This document shows, piece after piece, positions 39,848 to 47,886 of a stretch of DNA of 64,000 bases. The notes beneath the pieces are model-generated. The model ran no database searches, was not told the DNA's origin, and worked only from the letters and a program-made list of their open reading frames with translations. The translations under genes and the position numbers were made by a program. Source of the stretch: CAISGS01 sp044346445 (GTDB lineage Bacteria > Pseudomonadota > Alphaproteobacteria > Caulobacterales > Caulobacteraceae). The DNA lies in contig JBIIZD010000001.1 of assembly GCA_044346445.1 (NCBI GenBank), positions 1 through 64,000 of the forward strand, read 5' to 3'. How positions within the stretch are numbered: position 1 is the first letter of the stretch; each line of letters opens with the position of its first letter.

Positions 39848-39911
39848 AAGCTTTTGGCTTGGTGCGGACCTTCTAGCAATGCCGATGGCCGCAAACAAGC
39901 CCGCAGATGCG

Positions 39912-40445
39912 TCAGTCCACGCCTTGAGCAAACAAACTCTTCGCCGCGCTTTCCAACTGCTGCAAAATTCGGCTCAATTGTTGCGCATCCTGCGGGTCTA
40001 GCCCCAATAACAGGTTTGCCTCATAGGCCAGGGCGAGGGGCGAAATCACGGCATGGAGGCCGCGCCCCTCGGGCGTCAGGATCAGGCGGTGCGAGCGGCC
40101 ATCAATCTCGTGTACAGTGCGCGAAACCAGGCGGCGGCGCACCAGGCCTTGGGCGGCGCGACTGACCGTGACCTTGTCCATGGCGGTGCGGGTGACAATG
40201 GCCTGTTGCGCGCTTGGCCCGTCCTCGGCCAGCACACAGATCAGCCGCCACTGCGGGATGGTCAGGGCAAACCGGTCCTCATAGGCCCGCGCAATCAGAC
40301 GCGACACAGCATTAGAGGCCACGGATAATCGATAAGGCATATAGGCGTCCAGCCTCAGGCCCGGCACGGCTGCGCCCGCATCGGTCTTGGCCCCCATCGC
40401 CTTGGCCCCAATCGCCTTCGCCCCAATCGCCTTGGCCGTGCTCAT
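39912..40445 (-). CDS. MarR family transcriptional regulator
   Basis: This is a 177-residue winged-helix regulator. The MarR core starts near residue 33 (YMPYRLSVASNAVSRLIARAY region), with the recognition helix in the segment TRTAMDKVTVSRAAQGLVRR and the wing around VHEIDGRSHRLILT. The N terminus has a tandem AKAIG-type repeat (residues 4-19) that is not part of the fold. Its ATG overlaps the FAH-family gene stop by 4 bases, so it is the downstream cistron of that operon and probably controls aromatic or tyrosine-degradation genes. The ligand is unknown. Confidence 0.88.
   Translation of the reverse strand: MSTAKAIGAKAIGAKAMGAKTDAGAAVPGLRLDAYMPYRLSVASNAVSRLIARAYEDRFALTIPQWRLICVLAEDGPSAQQAIVTRTAMDKVTVSRAAQGLVRRRLVSRTVHEIDGRSHRLILTPEGRGLHAVISPLALAYEANLLLGLDPQDAQQLSRILQQLESAAKSLFAQGVD
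40389..40436. repeat. 15-bp in-frame tandem repeat at the start of marR
   Basis: Three imperfect 15-base units (consensus on the plus strand TTGGCCCCAATCGCC) encode AKAIG, AKAIG and AKAMG in the regulator's N terminus. Unit length is a multiple of three, so copy-number change would not break the frame. Confidence 0.8.
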
Positions 40446-41449
40446 ACGGGCTTTATGCTTTGTTCTATGGCACCAAACAGACTGTGGCGGCTCTGATCGC
40501 GCATTTCGATGCGGATCGTATCGCCATAGTGCAGGAAGGGTGTCTTGGCCTCGCCCAGAAGGATGGTTTCGACCGTCCTGACCTCGGCAATGCAGGCATA
40601 GCCCAATCCGCCCTGATCAATCGGCTTGCCCGGCCCGCCGTCCTTGTCGCGATTAGACACTGTGCCAGAGCCGATAATCGTGCCCGCCGACAAGGCACGG
40701 GTCTTGGCGGCATGGCCAATCAGGGTTGGAAAATCAAACGTCATATCCACACCGGCGTCTGGCTCGCCAAACGGCTTGCCATTGACCGCCACCTCCAGCG
40801 CCCCGTGAAGCTTGCCGTCACGCCAGGCCTGGCCAAGGGCGTCTGGCGTCACCGCCACCGGCGAGAAGGCACTGGCAGGCTTGGACTGAAAAAAGCCAAA
40901 CCCCTTGGTCAATTCGCCGGGAATCAGATTGCGCAGGCTGACATCATTGGTCAGGAGCACCAGCCGGATTGCCGCCAGACACTCATCACGCCCAGCCCCC
41001 ATGGCCACATCGCCAATAATCACCGCAATCTCGCCCTCCAGATCACAGCCATAGGCCTCGTCGGCGAGCGGAATCGGATCGCGCGGGCCTAGAAACCCGT
41101 CCGAGCCGCCCTGATACATCAAGGGATCGGTCCAGAAACTGGCGGGCATGTCGGCGGACCGGGCCTGGCGCACCAGGGCAACATGGTTCACATAGGCCGA
41201 GCCATCGGCCCATTGATAGGCGCGCGGCAAGGGACTGGCGGCATCGTGCTCGTGAAACCGCTCACGCGGCTGGCCGCCGCTTTCCAGGCTAAGCGACAGA
41301 GCCCGCAACATGGGCTCACAGCGCGCCCAATCATCGAGAGCAGACTGCAAGGTCGGGGCAATCCTGTCGGCTGGGGCGTACCAGGCCAGATCCCTGGAGA
41401 CCACAACCAGTCGGCCATCACGGCCTGATTTCAACGAGGCAAGCTTCAT
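40442..41449 (-). CDS. Fumarylacetoacetate hydrolase family protein
   Basis: This is a 335-residue FAH-superfamily enzyme, the size and start (MKLASLKSGRDGRLVVVSRD) of the bacterial fumarylacetoacetase-like group acting in tyrosine/homogentisate breakdown. The metal-site residues are in DLEGEIAVIIGDVAMG and in LLTNDVSLRNLIP, and the C-terminal IIGSGTVSNRD and GDTIRIEM segments are typical. AGAGGG supports ATG 41449 over the frame start at 41494. It is in an operon with marR. Homogentisate dioxygenase and maleylacetoacetate isomerase genes are not in view, so the exact substrate (fumarylacetoacetate or another acylpyruvate) is inferred. Confidence 0.85.
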   Translation of the reverse strand: MKLASLKSGRDGRLVVVSRDLAWYAPADRIAPTLQSALDDWARCEPMLRALSLSLESGGQPRERFHEHDAASPLPRAYQWADGSAYVNHVALVRQARSADMPASFWTDPLMYQGGSDGFLGPRDPIPLADEAYGCDLEGEIAVIIGDVAMGAGRDECLAAIRLVLLTNDVSLRNLIPGELTKGFGFFQSKPASAFSPVAVTPDALGQAWRDGKLHGALEVAVNGKPFGEPDAGVDMTFDFPTLIGHAAKTRALSAGTIIGSGTVSNRDKDGGPGKPIDQGGLGYACIAEVRTVETILLGEAKTPFLHYGDTIRIEMRDQSRHSLFGAIEQSIKPV

Positions 41450-41650
41450 AATAGAACCCTCTGCATGGCTGGGGTAAAAACGTGCAGACTCCAACAGGCC
41501 ACAAATTCACGGTTGAGGCTAGGGGGGGCAAACCCGCCTTGATGCGCTGCCTCGAGCCTTGAGCCAAAATGTCCCATCAACAGGGCCGATGCGTCGCGGG
41601 ACAGGGCGGAAAATCCCTGCTAATCAGAGATGGTATTCAAGGATTTTGGC

Positions 41651-42229
41651 ATGCTTCGCAGTCTTTACAATCGCATCTTAAGTCTGTCTGGACATCGCTT
41701 GGCCGGTATGTGGCTAGCGATTGTGTCGTTTGCGGAAAGCTCGTTTTTTCCGGTGCCGCCCGATGTGATGTTGGCCCCCATGATTCTGGCCAAGCCTGAA
41801 AAGGCCTATACCTATGCTGCGATCTGTACCGCCGCCTCGGTAGCGGGCGGCATGCTTGGATATGCGATTGGCTATTATCTGGAACCGGTTGGCCATGCGC
41901 TGTTGGCCCTAACCGGCCATTCCGGCGGCGTTGCCCAGTTTCAAGACTGGTACGCCCAATGGGGGGTCTGGGTGATCCTGATCAAGGGCTTAACCCCCAT
42001 TCCCTATAAGCTTGTGACCATAGCCTCGGGCCTGGCCCAGTTCAGCTTTCCGATGTTTATTGCCGCCTCGGTCGTCACACGCGGCGGCCGGTTCTTTCTG
42101 GAAGCCTATCTGATCAAGCGCTTTGGCGTCCAGGTTCAGGCCATGATCGAAAAGCGCATGATCCTGGTTTCAACCTTAGCCTTGCTGCTCGTCATTGGCG
42201 GCTTTTTAGCGATCAAGATGCTGGGCTAG
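41651..42229 (+). CDS. YqaA family membrane protein (DedA-related)
   Basis: This is a 192-residue inner-membrane protein with four or five hydrophobic segments, related to SNARE-associated/DedA proteins: FAESSFFPVPPDVMLAPMIL carries the re-entrant-loop Glu/Pro motif, GGMLGYAIGYYLEPVGHALL and IKGLTPIPYKLVTIASGLA follow, then GRFFLEAYLIKRFG. AAGGA 7 bases upstream favours ATG 41651 over 41630. DedA-type proteins are linked to lipid flipping and membrane-potential homeostasis. It is upstream of dsbB on the same strand with 100 bases between. Confidence 0.85.
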   Translation: MLRSLYNRILSLSGHRLAGMWLAIVSFAESSFFPVPPDVMLAPMILAKPEKAYTYAAICTAASVAGGMLGYAIGYYLEPVGHALLALTGHSGGVAQFQDWYAQWGVWVILIKGLTPIPYKLVTIASGLAQFSFPMFIAASVVTRGGRFFLEAYLIKRFGVQVQAMIEKRMILVSTLALLLVIGGFLAIKMLG

Positions 42230-42330
42230 GCGGTTAGGTTGGAAAGGTCGCGGCCAAAACCTGGCCCAGAGTGCAGGGCAAGACCGGCTGCCCCTTGGGT
42301 CTGGCGCAAACCTGCGCTAGTTTGGTTGTC

Positions 42331-42846
42331 ATGACCGCTTTGACCCGCCGCCTTGCCGATTGGCAAGCCTTGCTCGCCGCCTTGGCCTCTGGCCTGATGC
42401 TGGCGGTTGCGCATGCGTTTGAGACCTTTGGTGGCCTTGCCCCCTGCGCCCTGTGCCTCAGACAGCGCGAGGTTTATTGGGTAGCCCTAGGCTTTGGTTT
42501 GGCGGGCGCGGCTGTTTATCGGCTGACGGGGTCTGAACGCGCGCGGCGCGGGGCGGCGGCTGTTTTGACCGTCATCTTTGTCTATGGGGCCTATCTGGCC
42601 GCGTTTCATGCGGGCGCAGAATGGAAGTGGTGGCCCGGGCCTTCGACGTGTAGCGGTGCGGCTGGGACAGTCACTCTGGACTCCATGACGGCGCTTCTCA
42701 ATGGTGCCAAGCTCAAGCCGCCGCGCTGTGACGAGGCGGCATGGGTCTGGCTTGGCCTGTCCATGGCCGGTTGGAACTGCCTAGTCTCTCTTGGCCTAGC
42801 GGGATTTAGCGCCGCCTGCGCCCTCACCAAAAAGGCCCAATCATGA
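42331..42846 (+). CDS. dsbB: Disulfide bond formation protein DsbB
   Basis: This is a 171-residue four-helix inner-membrane protein that re-oxidises DsbA and passes electrons to quinone. The first periplasmic Cys pair is CALC in GLAPCALCLRQREVYW. The second pair is supplied by STCSG and PPRCDEAA in the second periplasmic loop. ATG 42331 is selected by family length; a TTG further upstream adds residues with no match. It overlaps coq7 by 4 bases. The quinone link is a plausible reason for pairing with a ubiquinone-biosynthesis gene. Confidence 0.88.
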   Translation: MTALTRRLADWQALLAALASGLMLAVAHAFETFGGLAPCALCLRQREVYWVALGFGLAGAAVYRLTGSERARRGAAAVLTVIFVYGAYLAAFHAGAEWKWWPGPSTCSGAAGTVTLDSMTALLNGAKLKPPRCDEAAWVWLGLSMAGWNCLVSLGLAGFSAACALTKKAQS

Positions 42847-43406
42847 GCGATAAGCCCGCCCCTGCGCGCCCGGGCCTGGGGGCCCCGCAAGCTAGGCTTG
42901 GCGAGATCTTGCGCGTCGATCATGCAGGCGAGTTGGGCGCTGTGCATATTTATCGCGGCCAAAGGGCCGTGTTTTCCATGGCCCGCGACAAGCAGCGCAT
43001 TGCTGGCAAGCTGGCGCAGATGGAGTCGCATGAGGCCGAGCACCTGGCCGCTTTTGACAAGCTCTTGACCGAGCACCGGGTGCGGCCAACCCTGATGGCC
43101 CCGCTTTGGCGTATGGCAGGCTTTGCCCTGGGCGCGGGCACGGCCCTGATGGGTGAAAAAGCGGCCCATGCCTGCACCGCCGCTGTCGAGACCGTGATCG
43201 AAGAACACTATGCCGCCCAGATTGCCGAGGTCGCCGATCAGCGCCCTGCCCTCGCCGCCGACCTGACCCGGTTTCGCAATGACGAACTGGCCCATCGCGA
43301 CGAGGCCATAGCCGAAGGTGCGCTGGAAACCCCCGGCTATCCGCTGCTAGCAGGCCTGATCCGGGCTGGATGCCGCGCCGCCATCAAGATCAGCGAGCGC
43401 ATCTAG
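42843..43406 (+). CDS. coq7: Demethoxyubiquinone hydroxylase Coq7
   Basis: This is a 187-residue carboxylate-bridged diiron monooxygenase that performs the C6 hydroxylation in ubiquinone synthesis. The diiron ligands lie in the expected ExxH pairs: RVDHAGELGAVHIY (first Glu), SHEAEHLAAF (ExxH), then TVIEEHYAAQI and NDELAHRDEAI (ExxH) in the second half. It starts within the dsbB stop (ATGA). Confidence 0.92.
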   Translation: MSDKPAPARPGLGAPQARLGEILRVDHAGELGAVHIYRGQRAVFSMARDKQRIAGKLAQMESHEAEHLAAFDKLLTEHRVRPTLMAPLWRMAGFALGAGTALMGEKAAHACTAAVETVIEEHYAAQIAEVADQRPALAADLTRFRNDELAHRDEAIAEGALETPGYPLLAGLIRAGCRAAIKISERI

Positions 43407-43408
43407 CG

Positions 43409-43531
43409 GTTTTGGTCTATCGCCGCCATGGCTTTGAAATTGTCGCCGATTACAAGCCCGCGCCAGACGGCCCGCAAACCTATGGCATGTGGCGAGAGCC
43501 CAACTGGGCTGCGACGACGCGTCCTGACTAG
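43409..43531 (+). pseudogene. Remnant of a GNAT N-acetyltransferase C terminus
   Basis: Directly after coq7 an open stretch of about 40 codons, ending at TAG 43529-43531, reads VLVYRRHGFEIVADYKPAPD then GPQTYGMWREPNW. The YRRHGFE and GPxxYGMWREP features are typical of the last strand-helix of GNAT acetyltransferases. There is no start codon with a ribosome site and no upstream acetyl-CoA-binding part; the frame simply runs back into coq7 out of phase. It is best read as the tail of a deleted acetyltransferase gene. The call rests on a short match by eye. Confidence 0.4.
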
Positions 43532-43603
43532 AACGCGTGACAAGGCCGCGTTTTTCTGATGCCATAGTCATAACAAGAAAAGACGGCATAATGGGAGAAT
43601 ACG

Positions 43604-44860
43604 ATGAGTGACGGTGCAACGGACCTGAAGGCGGACCTGACAGCCAAGGCTTGGACCACGCCGCTGGCAGACCTTAATGTCGCCAATCCAGAGCTTTGGT
43701 CGACCAATAGCCACTGGGCCTATTTCGAGCGTCTGCGCAAGGAAGACCCGGTGCACTACTGCGCTGAGAGCGAGTATGGCCCCTATTGGTCCGTGACCCG
43801 GTATGAAGACATCATGGCCGTGGACACGAATCACGGCGTATTTTCGTCCGATGCGCATCTTGGCGGCATTACGATTGTCGATGGCGACGCCGACTTCATC
43901 CTGCCCATGTTCATTGCCATGGACCCGCCCAAGCACGATGCCCAGCGCAAGGTGGTCAGCCCTATCGTCTCGCCGAGTAATCTGGCCAAGATGGAAGGCG
44001 TAATCCGCGAGCGGGTCAATACGATTTTCGATGGCCTGCCGATCAATGAGACCTTTGACTGGGTTGATCGGGTATCGATCGAACTAACGACCCAGATGCT
44101 GGCCACCTTGTTTGACTTTCCATGGGAAGACCGGCGCAAACTCACCCACTGGTCCGATGTCGCCACCGCCATAGAGGGCACGCCCCTTGCCCCGACCAAG
44201 GAGGCCCGCGAAGCCACCTTGCTGGAGTGCTTGACCTATTTCACCGGCCTTTGGAATGAGCGGGTCAATGCCGAGCCCAAGGGCGATTTGATCTCGATGA
44301 TGGCGCATAATGATGCCACCCGGAACATGGAGCCTATGGAGTATCTGGGCAATCTGATCCTCCTGATCGTCGGCGGCAATGACACCACGCGCAACTCGAT
44401 CACGGGCGGCCTATTGGCGCTGAACGAAAACCCCGGCGAGTATCAAAAACTGCGGGACAATCCGGCCCTGATTGACTCCATGATACCCGAAATCATCCGC
44501 TGGCAGACGCCCTTGGCCCATATGCGCCGCACCGCCCTGCAAGACTATGAACTGGCTGGCAAGCAGATCAAAAAGGGCGATAAGGTCGTGATGTGGTATG
44601 TCTCGGGCAACCGTGATGAAACCGCGATCGAAAACCCCAATAGCTTCATCATAGACCGCGCCCGCCCGCGCCAGCACCTGTCCTTTGGCTTTGGCATTCA
44701 TCGCTGCGTTGGCAACCGTCTGGCCGAGCTTCAACTCAAGATCGTCTGGCAGGAAATCATGAAGCGTTGGCCCATGATTGAGGTGGTAGGCGAGCCACGC
44801 CGCGTGTTTTCGTCCTTCGTAAAAGGCTATGAGACCCTGCCGGTTCGCATTCCCGGCTAG
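43604..44860 (+). CDS. Cytochrome P450 of the CYP153 (alkane/fatty-acid terminal hydroxylase) type
   Basis: This is a 418-residue soluble bacterial P450. Class features are the I-helix GGNDTTRN (257-264), ExxR as E296-I-I-R299 and the heme-thiolate motif FGFGIHRCVGNR with C368. Segments FIAMDPPKHDAQRKVV, APSNLAK-like SPSNLAKMEG, and FDWVDRVSIELTTQMLATLF match the CYP153 subfamily as I know it; its members hydroxylate terminal carbons of n-alkanes, alcohols or fatty acids. GGGAGA precedes the ATG. CYP153 genes are often clustered with a [2Fe-2S] ferredoxin and its reductase; neither is adjacent here, so partners must be elsewhere. Confidence 0.88.
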   Translation: MSDGATDLKADLTAKAWTTPLADLNVANPELWSTNSHWAYFERLRKEDPVHYCAESEYGPYWSVTRYEDIMAVDTNHGVFSSDAHLGGITIVDGDADFILPMFIAMDPPKHDAQRKVVSPIVSPSNLAKMEGVIRERVNTIFDGLPINETFDWVDRVSIELTTQMLATLFDFPWEDRRKLTHWSDVATAIEGTPLAPTKEAREATLLECLTYFTGLWNERVNAEPKGDLISMMAHNDATRNMEPMEYLGNLILLIVGGNDTTRNSITGGLLALNENPGEYQKLRDNPALIDSMIPEIIRWQTPLAHMRRTALQDYELAGKQIKKGDKVVMWYVSGNRDETAIENPNSFIIDRARPRQHLSFGFGIHRCVGNRLAELQLKIVWQEIMKRWPMIEVVGEPRRVFSSFVKGYETLPVRIPG

Positions 44861-44961
44861 GTTCAATCCAGATTCAGGGATTCCTGTGAGTTGAATGTCG
44901 GATTCATAGGTCTGCGCATTTGCGGCGAAGGCGGGGGGGGGTGGGTCCGCTGAGGCCCCCC

Positions 44962-45016
44962 CCTCCCCCTCTGGGGGAGGATTAAGAAACAGTGAATCTT
45001 CCCCCTCTGGGGGAAG
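44962..45016. repeat. Paired GC-rich hairpins (REP-like)
   Basis: Two 8-bp stem hairpins with identical TCT loops lie in the P450/methyltransferase gap: CCTCCCCC-TCT-GGGGGAGG at 44962-44980 and CTTCCCCC-TCT-GGGGGAAG at 44998-45016. They are separated by a 17-base AT-rich spacer. Nearby GGCGAAGACGGAAGGGGG echoes the flank of the 6.6 kb palindromes, suggesting the same repeat family. They may also terminate the P450 transcript. Confidence 0.65.
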
Positions 45017-45101
45017 TGCCGGCGAAGACGGAAGGGGGCTGTTTGTTCAATTTGCAGATTCATCGTGCGCTGAGGGGCTAGTCTGGGTAAGGAAGCGGTG
45101 C

Positions 45102-46019
45102 ATGACCCAGACCCCCTCGACCGACCTGATCTATGGCACTGTTCCGCACGGCCTTGTGCCGGTACCCGAAGGTGCAGTGCAGGTATCGCCGCTTTTTCCG
45201 CAATCGCTTGGGCTCGAAACCCTGGCCGATGAGACTGTGGACAGTGCCGTCGTGCTGGCCCCTCCGGGCACAGCCGAGCGGGCCTATGTGCTGGCCCAGA
45301 TCTTGCGGGTTTTAAGGCCGGGCGGTGCCTTGAGCGTTCTGGCCCCCAAGGATCAAGGCGGCGCGCGCCTGCGCAAGGCCTTGGAAGCCTTTGGCTGCGA
45401 AGGGCATGAGGACTCCAAGGCCCATCATCGCATGGTCTATATTGACCGCCCGGCCCAGCCGGTTGGCCTTGATGTCGCCATAGCGGCAGGGGGGCTACAG
45501 GACCTGACCGGCCATGGCCTGTGGTCACAGCCGGGCGTTTTTAGCTGGGACCGGCTCGATCCGGGCAGTGCACTCTTGCTCAAGACCCTGCCCAACCTAG
45601 CGGGCAAGGGCATGGATCTGGGGTGCGGCATAGGCCTATTGGCCAATGCGGTCTTGACGAGCGCCAAAATCACCGCATTGACCTTGGTTGATATTGACGG
45701 CCGCGCCATGGCCGCCGCTGCGCTTAATGTCACCGACCCGCGCGCGCAACTGATCTGGACCGATGCGCGCCAGATTGCTGCTGCTGCCGATCAGGACTTT
45801 ATCGTCATGAACCCGCCGTTTCATCTGAGCGGCGCTGAGGATCGGCGACTTGGCCAGGCCTTTATCCAGGCCGCAGCAAGGGCCCTGCGCAAGGGCGGCA
45901 CCTGCTGGATGGTGGCCAATCGTCACCTGCCCTATGAAGAGACCTTGAAAACCCTGTTCTCCAAGGTGGAGGTCAAGGCCCAGGCTCAGGGCTATAAGGT
46001 GTTTGAGGCCAAGAAATGA
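45102..46019 (+). CDS. RsmC-like rRNA guanine methyltransferase
   Basis: This is a 305-residue class I SAM methyltransferase with the double-domain layout of RsmC/RlmG, which make m2G in 16S or 23S rRNA. The N-terminal degenerate domain ends near residue 130. The catalytic domain has the SAM-binding GMDLGCGIGLLANAV (about 190-205), VDIDGRAMAAAALN and the base-binding NPPFH (about 246-250). AAGGAAG lies upstream of the ATG. The next gene, an rRNA pseudouridine synthase, overlaps by 4 bases, in keeping with a ribosomal RNA-modification operon. Which of the two rRNA targets is used is not decided. Confidence 0.85.
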   Translation: MTQTPSTDLIYGTVPHGLVPVPEGAVQVSPLFPQSLGLETLADETVDSAVVLAPPGTAERAYVLAQILRVLRPGGALSVLAPKDQGGARLRKALEAFGCEGHEDSKAHHRMVYIDRPAQPVGLDVAIAAGGLQDLTGHGLWSQPGVFSWDRLDPGSALLLKTLPNLAGKGMDLGCGIGLLANAVLTSAKITALTLVDIDGRAMAAAALNVTDPRAQLIWTDARQIAAAADQDFIVMNPPFHLSGAEDRRLGQAFIQAAARALRKGGTCWMVANRHLPYEETLKTLFSKVEVKAQAQGYKVFEAKK

Positions 46020-46762
46020 GCAAGGCCCCGACCGCCAGACTGGATCGCCTCCTGGCCAATATGGCCTATGGGTCGCGGCGGGAAATTCAGCAAATGATGA
46101 ATTTGGGCTGGATCGTGCTTGACGGCAAGGTCTTGGGCGATGCGGCCCAGCGCGTGCCGATCACGCCCGACCTGTCTAGCCGCATGACCATACAGGGCAA
46201 GCCCCTCGATCCGCCTGCGCCCCTGACCCTTATGCTGCACAAGCCGCTTGGCCATGTATGTTCACACAAGGAGGATGGTCCCAGAATCTATGATCTCTTG
46301 CCGCCGCGTTGGCGCAGCCGCGAGCCCGCCCTATCGAGCATTGGTCGGCTGGATAAGGATACATCGGGCCTTATTCTGATCACAGATGATGGCGCGCTGC
46401 TGCACCGGGTCATTTCACCCAGGCACCATGTCGCCAAACGCTATCATGTCACCCTGGACCGGCCCTTGGTGGGTCACGAGGTGGCCAGCTTTGCCAGTGG
46501 TACATTGATGCTGGAGTCCGAAGACAAGCCGGTCCTGCCTGCCGCACTAGAAATACTGGACAGCCACCAGGCGCATCTGACCTTGATGGAAGGGCGCTAT
46601 CACCAGGTCCGGCGGATGTTTGCGGCAGTGGGCAATCACGTAACCGCCCTGCACCGCAACCGCATTGGTGGGTTGGACCTGCCCGATGATCTGGCCAATG
46701 GTGCCTATCGCCTGCTGACCGCGCAAGACCTGGCCGCCATTTTCGTCAAACCTCTGGCCTAG
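46016..46762 (+). CDS. RsuA/RluB-family pseudouridine synthase
   Basis: This is a 248-residue enzyme with an N-terminal S4 domain (RLDRLLANMAYGSRREIQQM, about residues 8-60) and the catalytic domain with IGRLDKDTSGLILITDDG, containing the essential Asp, followed by KRYHVTLDRP and GRYHQVRRMFAAVGN. RsuA modifies 16S U516; the size and the S4 domain favour RsuA over RluE, but this is a judgement. It is coupled to the RsmC-like gene. It is convergent with cheW. Confidence 0.88.
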   Translation: MSKAPTARLDRLLANMAYGSRREIQQMMNLGWIVLDGKVLGDAAQRVPITPDLSSRMTIQGKPLDPPAPLTLMLHKPLGHVCSHKEDGPRIYDLLPPRWRSREPALSSIGRLDKDTSGLILITDDGALLHRVISPRHHVAKRYHVTLDRPLVGHEVASFASGTLMLESEDKPVLPAALEILDSHQAHLTLMEGRYHQVRRMFAAVGNHVTALHRNRIGGLDLPDDLANGAYRLLTAQDLAAIFVKPLA

Positions 46763-46766
46763 GCGA

Positions 46767-47252
46767 TCAGGCCTCAACCAGATCCATAAACAGAGCCGCA
46801 TCCAGTTGCGGGATCAGATGTGCCAGATGCACCACGGTCTGCATCCGATCGCGTGCCGTGATAAAGCCCTCAACAAATCGGCGGGTCTGGTCGGAATTAA
46901 CGTGCGGGGCCTTGTGAATTTGCGAGACTGGAACCGTAATGGTTTCGGATACCGCCTCGACCAGCAGCCCGGACCAGTCCTCACCAATATTGACCACAAT
47001 AATGACATGGCGCTCGGACGGCTGGGTCGCTGCAAAGCCCAGGCGCGCAGCAATATCGACCACCGGCATGACCGTTCCGCGCAGATTGATCACGCCAAGC
47101 ACAAATTCCGGCGCATGCGGCATGGGAACGGCCGGCGTCCAGCCGCGAATCTCGCAGACCTGACGAATATCTGTACAAAAATCATTGCCCGCGACGCGAA
47201 ACGAAATCAATTCACGCACCGATTCGGGTGCTTGGATTTGGATATCGGCCAT
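46767..47252 (-). CDS. cheW: Chemotaxis coupling protein CheW
   Basis: This is a 161-residue single CheW domain that links chemoreceptors to CheA. ELISFRVAGNDFCTDIRQVCEIR, VLGVINLRGTVMPVVDIAARLG and GLLVEAVSETITV are the family segments, with the NLRG(T)-PV motif at about residues 58-66. It is a lone gene with no cheA, cheY, cheR or cheB near, so it may serve the soluble chemoreceptor 7 kb away or another array. AGAAGGG lies upstream of the ATG. Confidence 0.93.
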   Translation of the reverse strand: MADIQIQAPESVRELISFRVAGNDFCTDIRQVCEIRGWTPAVPMPHAPEFVLGVINLRGTVMPVVDIAARLGFAATQPSERHVIIVVNIGEDWSGLLVEAVSETITVPVSQIHKAPHVNSDQTRRFVEGFITARDRMQTVVHLAHLIPQLDAALFMDLVEA

Positions 47253-47361
47253 GGAGCCTGCCCTTCTGATTCACCGCATGCCCGAACGCCGTGTCCGGTG
47301 GCTGAAACTGAACCTGTCAGAAGGGGGTAAAGAAAATATGCGCACCTATGGTTAGTAAATG

Positions 47362-47394
47362 AAAAACCCGCCGCTGGAGGGTCCAGGCGGCGGG
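47362..47394 (-). terminator. Intrinsic terminator of the MucR-family gene
   Basis: On the minus strand CCCGCCG-C-CTGGA-CCC-TCCAG-CGGCGGG forms a 12-bp stem with one bulged base, followed by TTTTTC. It begins 15 bases past the regulator's stop. Confidence 0.88.
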
Positions 47395-47409
47395 CTAGGC
47401 CTTCAGGTC

Positions 47410-47886
47410 TTATTGACCTTTTTTCAACTTGATCTTGTCCGCCAGGGGCTTTTTGCGCACGCCACGGCCAAGACCGATTTCCTTGGCAAAATTGGAGCGG
47501 CGCTCAGCATAGGCCGGGGCAACCATGGGATAATCCGCTGGCAGCTTCCATTTGCGGCGATAGTCTTCGGGGCTCAAGCCGTACTGGGTGCGCAAATAAC
47601 GCTTCAGCATTTTCAGCTTTTTGCCGTCTTCAAGACAGATGATGTAATCTGTGGTAATCGACTTGGACGCCGGTACCGCTGGACGCTGGGCTACAGCGGC
47701 AGCAGCGCTGACCTGAGGCTGACCCAGGCCTGAAAACGCACCGTGAACTGTTCGGATAAGTTCTGGCAGTTCAGATGCCGAAATCGCATTGTTTCCGACA
47801 AACGCTGCCACAACGTCGCCAATCAACAGCATAAGATCGGAATCGCGCCCAACGTCTGAACTCGTACCAACTCCATGATTAGTCAT
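47410..47886 (-). CDS. MucR/Ros family transcriptional regulator
   Basis: This is a 158-residue DNA-binding protein of the Ros/MucR class, which bind AT-rich minor grooves and act like H-NS silencers while repressing their own genes. The N-terminal half (residues 15-55, LMLLIGDVVAAFVGNN and ASELPELIRTVHGAF) is the oligomerisation region. The zinc-finger-like DNA-binding part is YIICLEDGKKLKMLKRYLR, then YGLSPEDYRRKWKLPADYP. The His ligands found in many members (LKRHLRTHY) are replaced by Tyr and Gln (LKRYLRTQY), so zinc binding is doubtful. TAGGAAA precedes the ATG. Its upstream region is a 570-bp AT-rich island, an obvious autoregulatory target. Confidence 0.9.
   Translation of the reverse strand: MTNHGVGTSSDVGRDSDLMLLIGDVVAAFVGNNAISASELPELIRTVHGAFSGLGQPQVSAAAAVAQRPAVPASKSITTDYIICLEDGKKLKMLKRYLRTQYGLSPEDYRRKWKLPADYPMVAPAYAERRSNFAKEIGLGRGVRKKPLADKIKLKKGQ

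Noticed and set aside
44863..45528. Minus-strand frame of 221 residues opposite the P450/methyltransferase gap and the start of the RsmC-like gene
   Set aside because: It crosses the GC-rich hairpins, is dominated by Arg/Pro/Ser low complexity and lies opposite a well-supported gene.
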